Source of the DNA: Acanthochromis polyacanthus
Taxonomy: Eukaryota > Chordata > Actinopteri > Pomacentridae
Direction of reading: 5' to 3'
Length of the DNA stretch: 64,000 nt
Assembly: GCF_021347895.1 (NCBI RefSeq)
Contig: NC_067122.1
Coordinates: 36,984,215-37,048,214, forward strand
Shown here: positions 24,190-35,702 of the stretch, piece after piece
How the letters are laid out: every line of letters starts with the position of its first letter
Position numbering within the stretch: position 1 is the stretch's first letter
The notes under the pieces: generated by a model
What the model was told of the DNA's origin: nothing
The model's database searches: none
The model's input: the letters and a program-made list of their open reading frames with translations, nothing else
Position numbers and translations under genes: made by a program

Positions 24190-26483
24190 CTGTAAAGGCA
24201 GATAAGGTTGTTTTTTGAGAAGTCAGTAGCTTCACATTAAACACCAAGACATGCTGTAAATCTTTAAGGATGCGTTCAGACAAAAGCAAAGTGAGTGTTT
24301 TGTGCTCCTTTTGTCTACTGGGCTGTATTAACTAGACATACGAGTGTGTGTCTGAGTATGTCTCAGAACTCTAAAGTGGTCATATTTACATGCTGTGTGT
24401 TGTGCTTCTTTACTAAGATTAAAGAGAAAAGTTGTCCCCAAGCAGAACACAAATGGAAACTTTCTGCTCACCTTAAGGAGGCTTCAGGGCCTCATGAAAA
24501 GGCTTCACCTCCAATTTAAAAAAAAACATTGAAATCACTCCAGACACCTCTTCGGCGATGTTAGCTACACTACAAACCCTCCCCCCTCCCCTGCGTTATA
24601 TTTAGTTCTGTTCCTTCTTTTTGCTTTCTGTGTTTATTCCAGATAAGCAGAAGTTATTATCACAGGTCTGGACTCTACTAATGAGACTTCCTTTTCTAGC
24701 AAGCGTTGTATCCTCCTGCAGACAACAAATTTAATCTTGATCATGCATGGAAGTAGCAAATTAAATGTGATGTTCTTACTCTCGTTAGAGTATATTTCAA
24801 AACCTTTATGTTTGTTTATTTACCTACCCCTATGAGCCTGAGACTATTTACAGGGTAATTTGACTATCCTAATGTTAAAGCTTTTATCTTCTAAGGAATA
24901 TATCATACAGACATGCTTTTTGTTTTGTTTGTCTTTTTCAGAACAGCCTGTCCAGATCTTTCACCATTTGATATGAAAATACTTGCAGATTTTTTACGTG
25001 AGCTTTCATATTGAGAAAAGACTACATTGCATTACAAATTGCTTGGTTTTGACAAGTATGCCAACATTTAAAAACATGACAGGAGGGATATTTTTCCATA
25101 AATGTGTAGAGCAGATCGTCTGGAATCTGGAAATGTTAGAATCAGGATGATGGGATATGCATGACTTAGAAAATTGGGAAAAAAGATGTTCAAACAAATG
25201 TCTCTATTATCATACAAACAACTTTGGAATGAGCAACTAGTATTATAACTCTACTAACTCTAAGGGTTAAGCATGTCTGGTTTGGGATATTTTACTTTCC
25301 TACCATTTAAACTGCCCCAGTTAAAACATACAACATTTAAAAAGCCAGTCATGCCAGAAAATGACATGATGTCAAAGACACCAAGTCATACTCATTCAAA
25401 TGCCGAGCACTGACAGTCAAGATTAACAAAGCTGACACACAGCAAGACCGAAATGCGGATGAATTCGGTTGAGGCTTAATGTGAAATTGAAAATCTTAGC
25501 CACATTCAAGGGACCAATTCACTCACAAGTAAAAGAAACACGTCCTTGTCATGCGGTGTTGGCTTTGTTTTGCAGAAAACATGGAGCTAGCAGCAGGTAA
25601 GTTAATTAGCTGTAGTCACTGAATTTCACATTTATTCATGATAATAGTCAGGAGCTTGGTTCACAGATTATTAGTGGCAAACAGGTCATTTTTAGTGTTT
25701 GTGTAAACCTGGTGGTCTAGTAAGTGTTAGATTGTTTGCTTACTGTGTAGGAGTATAAGTCATATGAAGGAACATTTAAATACCACTGAATCTTAGCTCG
25801 GTTTATATTGACTTTTTCCAGCTTAAAGGAACAAAAGTAATCATTATCAGAAGACACGTCAGCTTGGTTACCAGCTGAGGTGGCATTATGACGCTGCTCA
25901 TTATTTTTTTTAATCTGTAATGTTCTATCAGATTAAATGGAAACTACATGTGCACACTCATCATGTACCAAGGCTTGACGTTACTAATAGTTAAATAATA
26001 TGAAACAGGGTGAGATCAGTGAAAAAAAAATTCTCAAAGTACGTTTCAATAACACCATTTTTACTTCTGTTTGAGGACATTTTTACACAAGTACAAGCAA
26101 ACTTTCCCCCATAGAACCAGTACTTTGACTTGTATAAAATCACCCTTTACACATCTGATTTTAATACCCGGATGAAGTCTGCTGTTTAGTATAGCTTCTT
26201 TTCCATGGTTGAAATATTTCTAAAATTAGATCCTTTGCATCTACAAAGAACTTTGACACCACCACCCATGGATTACTGTCACTCACTGAATCCCTGTTTT
26301 AACCAGTACACCAATCCAAGCTTTACCTGGTCAAAAAACTGCACTCATGCTACTCAATGAATCCAATCAAAGGATCCACATAACACCAATGTTTCGCTGT
26401 TTAACTATTGAGACTGAAAACAAGTGTGATGCCAAAAACTGGTCTGTGAATGCACACTCTGCTTGGTAAAGCTTTGGAATATA

Positions 26484-27610
26484 CACTGCCTGTCCAGAAA
26501 AAAAGGTGCACATTAATATTTTGTTGGACCGTCTTTAGGTCTGAGAACGACTCACATTCTCTGTGGTATCATTTCGATAAACATCTGCAATGTCACAGCA
26601 TTTATTTCTGTCCAGAATTGCATTCATTCACTGCAAAGATCATATATTAATGATGGGAGAGTTGGGACCAATGCGCAAAGTCTTCTCAAGAACATCCCAA
26701 AGATTCTCAGTGGAGCTGAGGTCTGGACTCTGTGAAGGACAATCCATGTGTGGAAATGACATCTCATGCTCCCTGATCCACTCATTCACAATGCGAGCCT
26801 CATGAATCCTGCCATTGTCATCTTGGAATATGCCTGTGCCATCAAGGAAGAAAAACTCCACTGATAGAAAGACCTGGTCATTCAGTATATTCTGTTTCTG
26901 AATCTGACCAACCCCAGATCATAACCCTAACCCCTACAGGCTTGTATGGTGAGCACTAGGCATGATAAATGCATCACTTAACCGCGTCTCCTCTTACCAT
27001 GATGCCCATCACTTTGGAACAGAGTAAGTCAGACCACGGTTCAATCTTTATATTTCCGAGCAAACTGAAGTCTTTTTTCTGATTAGCCTCACTGATGAGC
27101 GGCTTTCTTGGAGCTATAGCTGTTAAGTCCTAATCCTTTGAGTTCCCTTTGCATAGTACATGTGGAAATGTTCTTACTTTCACTATTAACCTTAGCCGTG
27201 ATTTCTACCGTCGATTTCACCAAATGTTTAAGTGATCTTCAATCATGATCATCCAAAAGTTTGTTCAGATCACATTTCATCCTCAAAGATGATGGTTCTC
27301 CACTATCCTTCAGGTTTTAATAATGTGTTGGACGGTTCTTAGCCTGATTTTAGTAGTTTCAGAAATGTCCTTAGTTATTTTCTTTGCTTGATGCAGGTCA
27401 ATAATTTGACCCTTCTGAGACAGATGAACATCCTTTCCATGACCACAGGATACATCTTCCAACATGGTTGTTTAAGAAATGAGAAGCATATAGGGTTCAA
27501 TAAGTTGTTGCAGCTGAAATGTATTCATCACTGCAGTAATTATCCAATGCAAGACTCTTACCTATTTGCTCAGTTAAATCCAGGTTGCAACTTTTTTTGG
27601 ACAGGCAGTG
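26484..27610 (-). mobile_element. Tc1-like transposon relic with both ends
   Basis: The terminal repeats are CACTGCCTGTCCAGAAAAAA at 26484 and its inverse (...ttttttggacaggcagtg) ending at 27610, flanked by TA (26482-26483, 27611-27612). The minus-strand remnant at 26640-26861 retains the DDE block: [14 protein letters not shown] (second D), [22 protein letters not shown] (with the catalytic E). The remainder is riddled with stops. At 1.13 kb it is a decayed, partly deleted copy. Confidence 0.88.
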
Positions 27611-27617
27611 TATTATT

Positions 27618-28421
27618 CAACACGGTCTCACGGGGATTCGTGAAACTGTGACGTAAGTTTTTGTTTCGGTTTCGTGCGTACCAACACGATGTCGTCATGT
27701 TTTTCGTGCAGCTCACCACGAACGAAACCGGCTGTGGTAATCACATCTGAAAGTGGTTTATACCGGCGGACTCATGACGATCTACGCTGTCCATCGGCGT
27801 TTGCGGCCGCCGCCGCTACTGCGGCCGCCGGACATTCTTTAAATTCCTATGCAAATTCGTCGGATTCATGACGATCTAAGCTGTCCATCGGCGTTTGCGG
27901 CCGCCGCCGCGGCCGCCGGACGTCCGGCCGCAGTGGCGGCCGCAAACGTCGATGGACAGCTTAGATTCGGCGGATTCATGACGATCCGGATACCCATGAC
28001 GAAACCGGCTGTGGTAATCACATCTGAAAGTGGTTTATACCGGCGGATTCATGACGATCTAAGCTGTCCATCGGCGTTTGCGGCTGCCGCCGCGGCCGCC
28101 GGACGTCCAGCCGCAGTGGCGGCCGCAAACGTCGATGGACAGCTTAGATTCGGCGGATTCATGACGATCTAAGCTGTCCATCGGCGCTTGCGGCCGCCAC
28201 CGCGGCCGGATGTCCGGTGGCCGCAGCGGCGGCCGCAAACGCCGATGGACAGCTTAGATCGTCATGAATCCGCCGGTATAAACCACTTTCAGATGTGATT
28301 ACCACAGCCGGTTTCGTTCGTGGTGAGCTGCACGAAAAACATGACGACATCGTGTTGGTGCGCACGAAACCGAAACAAAAACTTACGTCACAGTTTCACG
28401 AATCCCCGTGAGACTGGGTTG
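27618..28421. mobile_element. 804-bp palindromic element with ~200-bp terminal inverted repeats
   Basis: The left end is CAACACGGTCTCACGGGGAT and the right end inverted is CAACCCAGTCTCACGGGGAT. The arms stay almost identical for roughly 200 bp (27618-27830 against the inverse of 28210-28421). A 7-bp TATTATT flanks both sides (27611-27617, 28422-28428). The interior is very GC-rich and is built from repeats of 'tgtccatcggcgtttgcggc', 'gcggccgc' and 'cggattcatgacgatc' in both orientations. It encodes no domain. The long TIRs recall Mutator-like or similar MITE classes; the exact class is unknown. Confidence 0.85.
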
Positions 28422-28604
28422 TATTATTTGATGGGCTATTATAAACCCTAAAAATTAAATCAAGTCATTTTAATGCTACATTAGCCACAATGTAAAGGAT
28501 GCAATAACATTTTGGAAAATTGCATTATATGAGTTGAATTTGTCCTTTAAAGCTGTTTCAGAAGGTAAAAAACAACTGGATGGTTGTAATCTAGCTCACA
28601 GAAC

Positions 28605-29882
28605 CATGGGCGTAACCACCATCTCAGAAGTGAGGGGGACAAATTTTTCAGAGCGATTTATCATTCTCTTACATTTAATTGCACCGTCCTTAGCGGCTAA
28701 AGAACCACACAATCCCTAACAGCCACAGTACAATACCGGGGGACCAACTAGGCTAGTTCTTTAAACTATAAAGTATAAAACTTTAAACTATAAAATCTAA
28801 AGTTTTAGTGGCCAAACTCTCGTTGAGTTGACAACAATGTCCCTTGAACATCTACTGGACGAGTAGCCAAAGGGGCCAAACACTGAACATGAAATAATCA
28901 GTACTGCCTGGTTTCTCCCTGCAATAGATATCTTATTTTCAGGAAGTTATAATCTCTCCTTACCTGTAAAGACCCTACATCCTTGTCCCTGCTGCTGGCC
29001 TCTGATCCATCTCCTCCCTGACTCTGCTCTTTCTGTTATGGCAATAAACATATCCAAAAAAATGTGGTAAGAAAAATTCTGAAATGGCATTAGGAAGAGT
29101 AAGAATTGCAGTAGAATTTAACCTCAAAATCACTTTAACCCATAGATACATATTTGTTTCTCAGCCACTTACATATATTTTTTTCACCTCTGCAGACCCT
29201 GCATGGTCAACATTACTGCTGGCCTCCGCCTCTGGTCCATCTCCTGCCTGACTCTGCTCTTTGTTATGGAAATAATCATTAAAAAATCTGAAAATCAAAA
29301 TTCTGAGATAGAATTTGAAAGAGAAACAGTAAAAATAGTTGTAAATTTAACCACTTTTATACCATAGATAGCCTATTCTTTTTTCTCCTCCCTGACTCTC
29401 CTCTTTTGGGACCAAAAGACTTAAATACATGGAGAGCAATTGTGAGCACATCACGGAGGCAACAACATTTAAATTATTGTTAACTAGCTTAACATATTGA
29501 TATATTGCCACGTTTTACCTTGTCATCATTTAGCTAACAAGTCTAACATTGTTTGCAGCCAACAAGGTCACACAACTTACACGGTTTGTTTGGAAAAAAC
29601 TGTGTAAAGTTTTTTGCTTCTTGCTGGCTCTGGCTGGTTTGCTAGACATTACTCCAGACGCACGTTCAGCACTGCTCAGCACAGCAGCACGTCTCCTGTG
29701 GAACACCTGCGTTAGCATGCGCTCATGGTGCATTCAAAGACGGCTCGGGAAAACACGTTACTGGATGCTAATAACGGGTTTAGCTGTTGTAACGGCTGAA
29801 AAAAGTGCGGGGGACAGAGGGGACAGATGTGGAAAGTGCGGGGGACATGTCCCACGCGTACCCCGCGTCCGTTACGCCCATG
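28605..29882 (-). mobile_element. hAT-family non-autonomous element with 8-bp TSD and tandem exon repeats
   Basis: CACAGAAC at 28597-28604 repeats exactly at 29883-29890. The termini are CATGGGCGTAAC and its inverse (gttacgcccatg). The minus strand carries a first exon (29581-29649) reading MSSKPARASKKQKTLHSFF and ending CGT|GTAAGT, the Lys-rich hAT5/ZMYM-type start also seen in the element at 9937-12316. Two or three repeats of a small acidic exon follow (about 28965-29032, 29188-29262, remnant near 29385-29402). No TTF or catalytic domain is present. Confidence 0.85.
28965..29402 (-). repeat. Tandem ~223-bp exon-intron units inside the hAT element
   Basis: On the minus strand, unit A encodes EQSQGGDGSEASSRDKDVGS before a GTAAGG donor. 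Unit B encodes EQSQAGDGPEAEASSNVDHA plus GSAE before a GTGAAA donor. The donors lie 223 bp apart and the introns share 'gaaattctgaaatggcatt'-like sequence. A third copy retains only 'ccctgactctcctctttt'. Confidence 0.75.
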
Positions 29883-30930
29883 CACAGAACAAATTCAATA
29901 AGGCAGAGGTGTAAATGTAATTGTGAAAGACATAATTTCTTTGTGACTATTTGACTCAGATGAAAGCAAAAGTTGACATAAATCTAGCAGGCCTCAATCC
30001 GTTTTTGGCACTTTTTAAAAAAAAAAAAAAATTCAAAACATGTCCAGTTCATGTCAACTGACAACTGCTTTGTATCTGGTCAGTGCGACCCTGCATCAAA
30101 TTATTTCTCGCCAAGGCAGAGATATGTTTTCAGTGCCATTTGTTACATAATTAATCAAACTTGGTGGAGAGGTGGAGCATGGCCAAATAAACTATGACAT
30201 AGATCTGAACTTTGTAGTTACTTTAATAAGAAACAGCAGCAGTAAAACTGTGTTTTTACACTATGATGGTTGAATATTGGAATTATTCTGTGGTACTGAA
30301 ATGTCGGTGAGGATCTGAACAAAGCACAGAATAATTGTGGTCCTGTGTTATGTTTAAAAGTATGTTTGGTGTCCATTTTATCAATTATCATTGTGTAGTA
30401 TTTATTATCTTTTACTTCTCTCTTTATGAAGTACTGTACCTTGTTTTTGGAAGGTGCAATGCAAATAAAGTTCCTTGTATTCTAATTATTTGTGCCTTTC
30501 TATCAACTTTGTATTCAAAGTCCTGCTGTGTCTGAAATTTGCTTTGCATTCTGCGTGAACACACTGTCTGAGAAAATCTCCCACACTGGCATTTAGCAAG
30601 AGGCAGCTCGCTGGCTGTATGTGCAATTAGCTGAATGCAAGTCTTACTTGATTTCCTGAATTTCAAACAGTTGCATTTTGACACTGAATGACTTCTTAAA
30701 AAGAAACATCAAAATGCATTTCTTCTCTAAAGAACATTTTGATGGTTACAGCAGCAGGAAGAAGGAAAACAGAGAACATTAGTGATGTTTTACTGATGAC
30801 TCATCTAAAGAGCCTCAGATCAGCCCAGGGATAAGCTGCAGACACAATACGTGCACAGATTTTTTTAATGCATTCGTCATTACAGTTGCTTTTGCTTCAA
30901 GATGACACTGGGGCCAGAAAATTTACTCAC

Positions 30931-31111
30931 ACTGCCAGCTGAATGAGTCACATTGTTGTAAGATTGTCCCGACCATGAGCCTGTCCAAAGGTTCAAAGGC
31001 CATGATACTTGGAGGCTTGAATTGTAGAAGATGAACAGTGAAGTTGTCATCACGAGGATCAGTGCTAAAAAACACAGCCATCGTCTCACTCTTGTCCATG
31101 GAGTCTTTTCA
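30931..31111 (-). CDS. Beta-1,3-galactosyltransferase-like, exon 2 (membrane anchor)
   Basis: The exon lies between a CTGTTGGCAG acceptor and an AGT|GTGAGT donor. It starts with the last base of a codon (needing two bases from exon 1) and ends phase 0, matching exon 3. Residues 9-69 include a basic TRVRR patch and a hydrophobic segment, WLCFLALILVMTTSLFIFY (20-38), followed by NSS and NVT sequons. This is the short cytosolic tail, single transmembrane anchor and stem of a type II Golgi glycosyltransferase. The exon has no in-frame ATG at its start, so an upstream start exon is required. Confidence 0.85.
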
Positions 31112-31849
31112 CTGCCAACAGAAAAGTGAAAGTGGGCATCTTTAAAGGCCGCTTAATGGCATGCCAGAAGCACTTAACTGCTGCTGATGTATGGTGGTTT
31201 GGAATCAGGAGGCACTTTGTCCTCTTCCTCTCACAGAAATGGAGGCTCTCCTCATTAACTATAATTGACTGTATGCGGTTGTGCTAATTTCTCACCAAAA
31301 CCTGACAAATGAAACATGTTTCCAAATACTCTGTGTGCTTTCCAAATACAAAATACACCCATCAAACAAATACGCAACATATTTCAATTACATCATGCTT
31401 CAAAAACAAACACAGCAAGTCTTAGAAGAACAAAACAACTGTCATGTGACCTTAGACATAATCATTCCACCGTGCACTGTGGAGAGAAATTTATCACAAA
31501 TGTTTTGGTACATTAATTTTCCTCTAATTCTCCTGTGTTGAGATCAGCAATGCTTCACAGTATGTCCTGCTTTTCTTCAGAATTGGGAATCAGTGCAAAC
31601 AACACTCGAGATAATGTCATCTTCTAATTCAGAGTTAAGCTTGTGGGCAATTAACCTGGTCATCGATTTTTAGAATACGTGGATTTAGTGTTGTAGTCTT
31701 ATTTTGAGCTCCACAACAGCATGAGCCAATTTAAATGTGAGTTCAGTCCTTCTAACAGCCAGCAGGTGCGACTCCCCTGGCTGCAAAGAGAAGTTTAATT
31801 TTACGGAAGTCTATGAGAAAACCTCTCTCTTGATTTGTGGCAGGATACA

Positions 31850-33060
31850 TTCTGCTAATAACTCCATGAACTGAATCACTAGTCAATCCCTCCAGGATTT
31901 CGCAGGCGTTTTTCGTGATTGTTGCAGCCGAGAATGCCTCAATTTGCGGCAGCTTCTCTAAAAAATTGCGATAAAAGTTGCGATGTTTTAAGCTTATTTG
32001 TTGTGATGAAATTGCGGGAGACAGTGACAATTGCTAAAAAGCTGCAATTTTTCCAGCTTGTAGAACATGTTTCAACACTGTAGTTGTTAACATTTATTCC
32101 GAAATTAATTATTTAACGTTCCAAACCATTTCCACAAGCGGGCACACCACCACTATGCATGTGTACATACCGAATCGCGTGGCCTAAATATGTAGCGTGC
32201 GACAGGAATTGATGGGACTCAGAAACACCTCCACAATTTAATCAGTTGTTCCTTGTGTCATTTCCGATACGTCCACAGTGGTAGATTTGTTGTAGGATCA
32301 CGATCGTCACCAGGCCACTGAGGTAGCGTTCACTTGTTGCCGCTTAACAAATCTGTGGATCCAAACTTTAAGCCGTATCACTGCCGAAGTCTAATCACTT
32401 GGTCTTTGTGTCATTTCTGACCAACCCTGAAAATTTCATTCAAATCCCTGAGTCGGTTTTTGAGTGATGTTGGTAACAGAGGAATGATTCACGACCACTG
32501 ATCGTCACATAACTCCGCCGTGTTCTTTGGTGGAATAATTAATCTAATTTACCTTCATTCTTTCAGTGCTCTAACGCATTTGGATGCAATAGTTTCCATC
32601 ATGGTGATTTGTCTGGTCTGTTGTCTGATCATTTCAGCCGTTCTAATATGTTTCGTGTTTTTTTTTTTAAGTGTATCAATCGACGATTTTTTTTTTGTAT
32701 TCCACCACAATATTGCACGGGTGTAAAACAGTTTAGCTTCACTTTGGTGAAGAACATCAGTGAATTAATTGTTTATCACGGTCTTCAGCAGTAATTTTTG
32801 TTGGTAGATGAGACATTAGTATCGCACATGTCTGCATCTTCAAACCATAAACAAGGAAGTGAATTCGGTGACGTACGCCCATTATGTTTGCGCTGGGAGC
32901 TGCTATAATTGGTGGAACTCACAGGAGGTGGGCCAAAATTGCGGGAAAGTTGCGGTGATTGGACAAAATTGCAAGGCCGCACAAAGTTCGCGGAGATTGG
33001 TTGATTTCACTTAAATTCGCGCGATCGCAACACCGTGAATTCAAATCTGCTACTTGCATG
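31850..33060. repeat. Compound interspersed repeat rich in 'ttgcgg' words
   Basis: The ends show 'ctccaggatttcgcaggcg' and 'aattgcgggaaagttgcggtgattgg'. In between are 'attgcgggagacagtgac' and an inserted or adjacent LINE-tail-like stretch at 32405-32530 ('gaaaatttcattcaaatccctgag', 'cacataactccgccgtg'). This vocabulary recurs at 37860-37960 ('gcggggaaattgcggaaagttgc'). Probably a DNA-transposon-derived repeat; class not determined. Confidence 0.4.
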
Positions 33061-33479
33061 TTGCACCTGGTTTCTAAAAACCAAAACGGTGACGTGCAAA
33101 TGCACAGCAGTACACCGCAAACCACTGGGAAAGTTGCTGCATAGATCTTTAATATATTGTCTATGGTTCTACCTTAATCTCAACATCTGCATGACTGTTA
33201 TTAGAACTCATGAGGTTGAAGAGAGATGTTAGAGATTTCTAAGACAGTGTAAATCTTGAAATTTTTCTCTTGTCACTGATGATAAATTATTGAAAGTCTG
33301 TAATTCATGCATGTCTGGAGGCATCATCAACTGATATACTTCGCCTGAACATTTCTGATGTTTTAGGCAAAGCATTTCAGACAAATCTCTTCGAATTATA
33401 AAATGAGACTTTCAAGTGTTAACCATTAAATGATTTTTCAATCCACTCATTCATGTCCAAGATCCATCCACATTATCTA

Positions 33480-34260
33480 CAGTCATGAAAAAATGAATAG
33501 ATCACGCTTGTTTTCTTCAATTTCTTGTTCATTTTAATGCCTGGTACAACTAAAGGTATATTTGTTTGGACAAATATAATGATAACAACAAAAATAGCTC
33601 ATAAGAGTTTAATTTAAGGGATGATATCTAGCCATTTTCCAGGGTTTTCATGATAATAACCAAAATCACTTAAGTTTTTACATCAATAGCTATGGCATTG
33701 TACTGCCAAAAACAGCTTTTAGATTCCATGTTTTCTTTTCTGTCTATTTTAGTCACATGATTTATAACCATTGTTTCTGATGACTGCAGCCGTGCGGCCT
33801 TCTGACATTGTTCTGCTGTCACAGAGCTAATTAGGGTCCGAGCACCGAATGGTGTGAAGACCCTATTGAAACCCATGGGTTTCTCCTTCTTCATTGTCTT
33901 TTTTTTTTTTTTTGCTGTTTTTTGAAGTGCAAATTTGGAGGCCAAAAACTATTTAAAAAGATCTTCACCATTCTTGAGCCTCTCCTCGACTCTGTGGACG
34001 GTCATCCGGCTGATGTTCAGCTGCTTGGCTCTGTCAGACTTGTTGTGGGCAGCATGAAGGAGAGCAGATATCTCAACTGTTTTCACTTCCATCTTGATAC
34101 AACTTCACCGGAGAACAAATTTGTATTAATGACACCTGCCTGTAAGGTAGAACTTTCAGTTTGTTTAATTGAATTTTTCACTCCGACATGTAAACGTCTC
34201 TAAAGATCATGAAACCGTGTAACAGAACTTTTGCAAAGCCTGGTACTGAGGACAGTTGTG
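33480..34260. mobile_element. Tc1-like transposon relic, interrupted
   Basis: It starts 'acagtcatgaaaaaatgaatagatca' and has 'gttcattttaatgcctggtacaac', then a helix-turn-helix coding remnant at 33960-34090 ('gacggtcatccggctgatgttcagctgcttggc'). It ends near 'gcaaagcctggtactgagg'. Another repeat starting 'agggtccgagcaccgaatgg' plus a T-run sits at 33833-33912. No open transposase remains. Confidence 0.5.
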
Positions 34261-35676
34261 TGAAAAATCCCAGCTGTCTTCATTACTAAAAGAGATAGTG
34301 TTAAAAGTCACGTCTCAGAAACCAAATTACAGTCAGACTTCTTGTGAAACCCTGTCTGCTCTCAGCATTTAGTTCCAGTGGCAAAGATATTCAAACCCAG
34401 TCATAATCAAAACATTTTTTTTCCTCAGTGTGACCATACAATAATTTACCATACTAGTATATTTTAAAATTTCTACATAGTTCCCTGTCTTAATTTATTA
34501 ATCTAGTCAGTAGCAGGCTGTGAGCAGTGACTTGCTAAATTTTCTGTGAAAAATGTGTGAAAATAAGTTGCATTCCTTTCCTTTGTTCTAGTTCATTTTG
34601 AAATAATGTTGGTAAATTTGCCATTTTCCTGTCACATGGCTCTTTTGTCAGGTCTGTCTGGTTTGTGGTGAGACAGAGATCCGCAAAGAACATCACTGTG
34701 CTGTGAGAAACCTGGTGAGAAACTGAATGAGGTTTTCATAGTCTGCAGTGAGCAGACTAAAATGGAAATAATCTGTCTGTGTCTCTTAGTTATTGATTAA
34801 AACTTTTACCAATACTGTGAGTAACACTGATCTAACAGGTGCTAAAAATTGACTGTGCAACACGTAAAACATTAACTCACATACAGAGGAAGAAATGGGA
34901 TGTGGAAATATGTACTAGAATAAAAACATGTCACTTTATAGAACTTTTGTGTCAGTAATATATTTAAACACAAGCAATACAGACAGCAAAAAATGAAGAT
35001 GAATGGCAACACATTATCATAAATTCCTTTACAGTTGTTGTGGCACCTTTTCAAGAAGACATATTAGTAAAGAAGAGTTTGGAGGAGGCATGTGTGAGCA
35101 TGTTATCAGCTTTCATGTTTTACAGTTTATATGAGGTAGCTGCACTTATTATCAAAAACCACATTTTGGTCACATGATAAAAAATATGTGCTTGTTTAAC
35201 AGATATGTATTACACAAACTTTTCAGTCAATGTGTCACTAGTGTCTGAATGCCAAATGCAAATTGCGCAATATGAACTGGTGGGAAAATAGATCAGTTTA
35301 CTTTTTTTTTTAGTTTTTAAAAAATGTGATTATGTAAAAACTGAGTGTAATAATACAAACAAAAATTGTATCAGTAGAAAAAAACGCTTATTTTTACTTT
35401 ATGAACTTAAAGATTGTATTTTATGTAAACTAATATAATTAGTAGCTGGTAGAACTGATATTAATATGCTTTACTCTGTTGTGGAAACCAAGTAAAAATG
35501 CTTTAAAAAATTTAAAAAAGGCTTAAACATACATCAAACCATAACGTCAGCTTTACTGTCTCTACCCATTTCCTAATCATAGAATCTGTTTTCAAAGCTT
35601 TCACATTTATAAACAACTGTGAGGTTTCAGCCTCGCATGTCAGTATATTTCAAATAAAAGAAACATCTACACTTAC

Positions 35677-35702
35677 CCTTTGCAAACAGAGTTCTCCGGC
35701 AT
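35677..35702 (-). CDS. Beta-1,3-galactosyltransferase-like, candidate start exon 1
   Basis: The ATG at 35702 (context TGAAAATGCC) encodes MPENSVCK and ends AAAGG|GTAAGT, a perfect donor leaving two bases. Those two bases complete the codon begun at 31111, giving an uninterrupted 352-aa protein, the usual length for the family. The 26-nt coding segment is very short, so the match could be chance. The phase agreement, strong donor and position argue for it. The promoter would lie upstream (higher coordinates) and was not identified. Confidence 0.55.

Larger units (their letters stand above)
24190..30930 (-). other. Intron 2 of the galactosyltransferase gene
   Basis: A 6.7-kb intron. It contains a Tc1 relic (26.5-27.6 kb), the palindromic element (27.6-28.4 kb) and a hAT element (28.6-29.9 kb). 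The remaining stretches, 24190-26480 and 29890-30930, are AT-rich with nothing I recognise. Confidence 0.7.
31112..35676 (-). other. Intron 1 of the galactosyltransferase gene
   Basis: A 4.6-kb intron containing the TTGCGG-rich repeat (31.85-33.06 kb) and a Tc1 relic (33.48-34.26 kb). Nothing else recognisable is present, in particular in 34260-35676. Confidence 0.65.

Noticed and set aside
27674..28365. Ala-rich open frames (repeating FAAAAAA)
   Set aside because: These arise from the palindromic GC-rich element on both strands. There is no start context, and the mirror-image frames show they are by-products of the repeat.
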